This document shows positions 28,875 to 32,165 of a stretch of 32,165 bases of DNA, piece after piece. The stretch lies in the NCBI GenBank assembly GCA_003599365.1, contig QZJR01000024.1, positions 1 through 32,165 of the forward strand, read 5' to 3'. The position numbers and the translations under genes were made by a program. The DNA comes from Deltaproteobacteria bacterium (GTDB lineage: Bacteria; Desulfobacterota; UBA8473). The notes under the pieces are model-generated. The model had not been told where the DNA came from. It did not search any database and worked only from the letters and a program-made list of their open reading frames with translations. How positions within the stretch are numbered: the first letter of the stretch is position 1; each line of letters starts with the position of its first letter.

Positions 28875-30014
28875 CTAATCTTTGAGTACTTCTAAAGCAG
28901 CTCTAATCCCTTTTCCCAGTTCTGCATGATAGCCCAACTCATGAAGGGTCATCTCCAGGGCAGATACCGCTGTGATGACATCGAATTGATCCATATATCC
29001 CAGGTGTGCAATCCTGAATATCTTTCCCTTTGCATGGCCCTGTCCCCCGGCGATGGTAATACCGTATTTCTCCCTCATGACTTTTACAACATCCGAACCA
29101 TTGATGTTATGAGGTGCCAAGACGGCCGTTACAGCGTTGCTGGGAGATGTTGGGGCATATAATTGGAGCTCCAGAGCAGTCATGGCTGCCCTTGTTGCCT
29201 TAGCCAGCTTCTCATGCCTGGCAAAAACACTCTCTAACCCCTCTTCTTTTATCTGATTTAGGGATTCTCTTAATCCTATAAGCAATGAAACTGCAGGGGT
29301 ATATGCGTTTTGATTTTTAGATAAAGACATTAGCTCTTTTTTAAAGTTAAAATAATACTTGGGGAGATTCGAGCTTTCAACAAACCTCCATGCCTTGTTG
29401 CTCACACTGGCAAAGGCCAGCCCAGGAGGGAGCATCAATGCCTTTTGAGAGCCTGCAACTACTACATCCAGACCCCATCTGTCAGTAGGGATGTCAAGGG
29501 CGCCCAGTGCTGAAATGGCATCCACAATGACAAGGGTATTCTCTTTATCTTTCACTATCTCTGCTATCTCTTTTATAGGATGGACAACCCCTGTAGAGGT
29601 TTCGCACGCCTGGATGAAGACCGCTTTTATGGAGTTGTTTTGATCAAGGATACTCTTCACTATACTCGGATCTACAGCTTCTCCCCATGGAACATCAATG
29701 ATTTCAACATCTACCCCATAAGCCTGACATATATCAATCCATCGTTCGCCAAACTTTCCGCCATTCACTACCAGCGCCTTGTCCCCTTTGGAAAGCATAT
29801 TGGATATGGTACCTTCCATTGCTCCAGTTCCGGAGGATGAGAATATCAAAACTTCGTTCCTGGTCTGAAAAAGGTATTTCAGTCCCTCTCTTATCTCGCC
29901 AAGTATACTGCTGAATTCCGGTCCCCGGTGATGGATTATCGGTTCTGCCATGTCGAGTAGTGTTTTTGAGGGGATTGGTGTAGGCCCGGGTGCCAGTAGA
30001 TACCTTTTTTTCAT
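28875..30014 (-). CDS. Class V aminotransferase (alanine-glyoxylate/serine-pyruvate type)
   Basis: 379 aa; LLAPGPTPIPSKTL, IHHRGPEF, VDAISALGALDIPTDRWGLDVVVAGSQKALMLPPGLAF. Confidence 0.92.
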   Translation of the reverse strand: MKKRYLLAPGPTPIPSKTLLDMAEPIIHHRGPEFSSILGEIREGLKYLFQTRNEVLIFSSSGTGAMEGTISNMLSKGDKALVVNGGKFGERWIDICQAYGVDVEIIDVPWGEAVDPSIVKSILDQNNSIKAVFIQACETSTGVVHPIKEIAEIVKDKENTLVIVDAISALGALDIPTDRWGLDVVVAGSQKALMLPPGLAFASVSNKAWRFVESSNLPKYYFNFKKELMSLSKNQNAYTPAVSLLIGLRESLNQIKEEGLESVFARHEKLAKATRAAMTALELQLYAPTSPSNAVTAVLAPHNINGSDVVKVMREKYGITIAGGQGHAKGKIFRIAHLGYMDQFDVITAVSALEMTLHELGYHAELGKGIRAALEVLKD

Positions 30015-30178
30015 AGAAAGACTCCATTAAATGTAACAATCTAGGGTTGCTGAAATCAGATGTCTCTTCTCTCTTCAAAATCAGTTTTCAGAACACTCGT
30101 TACAGACAAACCCTAATTCCCTACCAGAAATGCCGATAGTTGTCAAGGTAAAAGTTTTTTTGGAGTTCAAATTGTTAA

Positions 30179-30352
30179 TTAGAGACTCGATAATGTTAAG
30201 TTATTATGGAGAAGGGGTATATACTCTTTTTTATTGGAAACATCAGGCAGGTTTGCAAGATATTCCTCATAGTCAGTCTTGCTGACAATACCCTCAGCGA
30301 TGTTTTTTTCTATGATCCTTTTGTCAAATAGGTTTTCCTTATTATCAACCAT
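30179..30352 (-). CDS. Small hypothetical protein (57 aa), absent from the supplied ORF track
   Basis: MVDNKENLFDKRIIEKNIAEGIVSKTDYEEYLANLPDVSNKKEYIPLLHNNLTLSSL; AAGGAG ribosome-binding site just upstream of the ATG; stop TAA at 30179-30181. Confidence 0.7.
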   Translation of the reverse strand: MVDNKENLFDKRIIEKNIAEGIVSKTDYEEYLANLPDVSNKKEYIPLLHNNLTLSSL

Positions 30353-30368
30353 ATAATCTTTCTCCTTC

Positions 30369-31505
30369 TTAATAGGTTTTTGACAAGGTTAACGGGGAGG
30401 TTATACTTTTTTGGGCGTTATATTCGGTTATATATTTTTCAATTAATGCTCTAGCCTCTAAGTCAGCAATCTGTTTTGGCGGATGTTTCATGGTATAGGC
30501 AGAGATGGGTAATAGTACCCCTTTATCACCACTTTCCCTTGCTATTTTGCAGTATCTTATGGCGTCAATTGTGACTCCACCACTATTAGGTGAATCTTCT
30601 ACAGAAAGGCGCATCTCCAGATGCAATGGAACACCGGCAAATCCCATTCCCTCCATTCTAATAAAACAGACCTTATTATCATTTTGCCAGGGGATATAGT
30701 CTGACGGGCCTATATGAATGTTTTCTGCCGCTAGAGGTTCATCCATTTGGGATTGTACGGCTTCGGTTTTAGAAATCTTCTTTGACTTCAGTCTGTTTTG
30801 ATTTAACATGTTTAAGAAATCGGTATTCCCACCGGTATTCAGTTGATAAGTACGTTCCAGTTTTACGCCCCTATCTTGAAAGAGTTTGGTTAAAGCTCTG
30901 TGTGTTATAGTAGCGCCTAGCTGAGACTTAACATCATCCCCTATAATAGGTATTCCCCTTTTTTCGAACCTCTTGCTCCAGTAAGGATGGGATGCTATAA
31001 AAACCGGTATACAATTAATCAAACTCACCCCAGTATTAAGACAACACCCGGCATAGAATTCAGTTGCCTCTTGAGAACCGACAGGTAAATAATTTAATAA
31101 TATTTCGGCTTTGCTTTTCTTTAGTACTTCTCTTGCATCACAGGGTTCTTCATCGGCAACGAGAAAGGTTCTTTCAGGGGGGTAACCACTCATATGTTCC
31201 GAGACACCATCTAAAACCCTTCCCATGGATACTGTAACACCATAGCTTGGAAGGTCTTCCCATATAGTTCTGGTACAATTAGGTGGGGCGAATACCGCCT
31301 TTTCTAGAGGCTTCCCCACCTTTCTTTTGTCAATATCAAATGCAGCCACTACTTCAATATCCGAAGGAGTGTAGCCACCTAGGTCATAATGCATAAGACC
31401 TAGACTTACACCCGGATTGTTTTTGTAAAATTCAATACCCTGAAGGAGTGCACTGGTGCAGTTTCCAACACCAACAACAGCAATTTTTATACTTTTATTC
31501 TTCAT
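30369..31505 (-). CDS. ino1: Myo-inositol-1-phosphate synthase (archaeal/actinobacterial type)
   Basis: IKIAVVGVGNCTSALLQGIEFYKN...IIGDDVKSQLGATITHRAL...NTGGNTDFLNML...GPSDYIPWQNDNKVCFIRMEG; ATG at 31505 overlaps the dnaJ stop as ATGA; the ORF track uses an upstream TTG at 31514. Confidence 0.9.
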   Translation of the reverse strand: MKNKSIKIAVVGVGNCTSALLQGIEFYKNNPGVSLGLMHYDLGGYTPSDIEVVAAFDIDKRKVGKPLEKAVFAPPNCTRTIWEDLPSYGVTVSMGRVLDGVSEHMSGYPPERTFLVADEEPCDAREVLKKSKAEILLNYLPVGSQEATEFYAGCCLNTGVSLINCIPVFIASHPYWSKRFEKRGIPIIGDDVKSQLGATITHRALTKLFQDRGVKLERTYQLNTGGNTDFLNMLNQNRLKSKKISKTEAVQSQMDEPLAAENIHIGPSDYIPWQNDNKVCFIRMEGMGFAGVPLHLEMRLSVEDSPNSGGVTIDAIRYCKIARESGDKGVLLPISAYTMKHPPKQIADLEARALIEKYITEYNAQKSITSPLTLSKTY

Positions 31506-32165
31506 TGCTTCCAAAACCTTTTTTTCAGAGGTGTTTCTTCTTCACTTATCCTGGCAAATTCTGTCAATAACTCTTCCTGCTTTTTAGTTAATTTGGTTGG
31601 AGTTTTTACTATTACCTGAACAATTTGGTCTCCTCTGCCATGTCCCCTGAGATGATGAGTACCCTCACCTTTTAAACGGAAGACATGTCCAGACTGAGTT
31701 CCTCTAGGGACGTGAATTTTTTTTGCACCGTTTAATGTTGGTATATCTATTTCTGTCCCTAAGGCTGCTTGAGTAAAGGATATAGGAATCTGGCATATAA
31801 TGTTATCTCCCTCTCTATCAAAAAGTGGGTGACGTTCTACATGCAAAACAACATAAAGATCCCCTGGTGCTCCCCCTCTTTCGCCTTCTTCACCTTCTCC
31901 CCTGAGCCTTAAACGAGAACCGTCTTCAACTCCCCCTGGTATCTTTGCCGATACCTTTTTCTTCTTTGTTACCTTCCCAGTACCACGACAATCCACACAT
32001 GGGTTGGTAATAATCCTTCCTTCACCATTACAATGGGGACAGGCGGTGCTTATGTTGAAAAATCCTTGAGAACGGGTTATCTGTCCTTTCCCCTGACATC
32101 CGGGGCAATTTACAGGGTAAGTACCTGGTTTTGCGCCTGTTCCCTCACATCTACCACATTGTACA
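31502..32165 (-). CDS. dnaJ: Chaperone protein DnaJ, 3' part (5' end beyond the window)
   Basis: Frame open to the window edge: QCGRCEGTG, CPGCQGKG, CPHCNGEG, CVDCRGTG zinc motifs followed by the C-terminal domain KIPGGVEDGSRLRLRGEGE. Confidence 0.95.
   Translation of the reverse strand, partial: VQCGRCEGTGAKPGTYPVNCPGCQGKGQITRSQGFFNISTACPHCNGEGRIITNPCVDCRGTGKVTKKKKVSAKIPGGVEDGSRLRLRGEGEEGERGGAPGDLYVVLHVERHPLFDREGDNIICQIPISFTQAALGTEIDIPTLNGAKKIHVPRGTQSGHVFRLKGEGTHHLRGHGRGDQIVQVIVKTPTKLTKKQEELLTEFARISEEETPLKKRFWKQ

Overview
The window is a bacterial chromosomal segment of Desulfobacterota-like or otherwise deep-branching Gram-negative character; I cannot assign the taxon from sequence alone. 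It has two housekeeping blocks, mostly on the minus strand, separated by a plus-strand accessory island. Left block, in transcription order (right to left): TIGR03960-type radical SAM/DUF2344 protein, rng, rplU, rpmA, obgE, proB, proA, nadD, then two small toxin-antitoxin modules (DUF4258/YgiT-type zinc finger and HicB/HicA), a class I aminotransferase and hisC. The island (about 13.2-22.3 kb) encodes a SEC-C protein with a C-terminal PD-(D/E)XK-like nuclease, HsdM, a YhcG/DUF1016 PD-(D/E)XK nuclease sitting between HsdM and HsdS with 4-bp ATGA overlaps, an HsdS whose two target-recognition halves are near duplicates, HsdR, and a RelE/Phd-YefM type toxin-antitoxin pair. Right block: SUI1/YciH factor, RluA-family pseudouridine synthase and acetoacetyl-CoA synthetase on plus; tRNA-Lys, tRNA-Glu, purA, serA, a class V aminotransferase, a missed small ORF, a myo-inositol-1-phosphate synthase and the 3' part of dnaJ on minus. 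The most interesting signals are: the defence island with three predicted PD-(D/E)XK active sites; the self-similar HsdS halves; interleaved inverted repeats upstream of hsdM; and phase-perfect 7-bp degenerate arrays filling the proB/proA and rplU/rpmA junctions, one of which encodes the ProB C-terminus.
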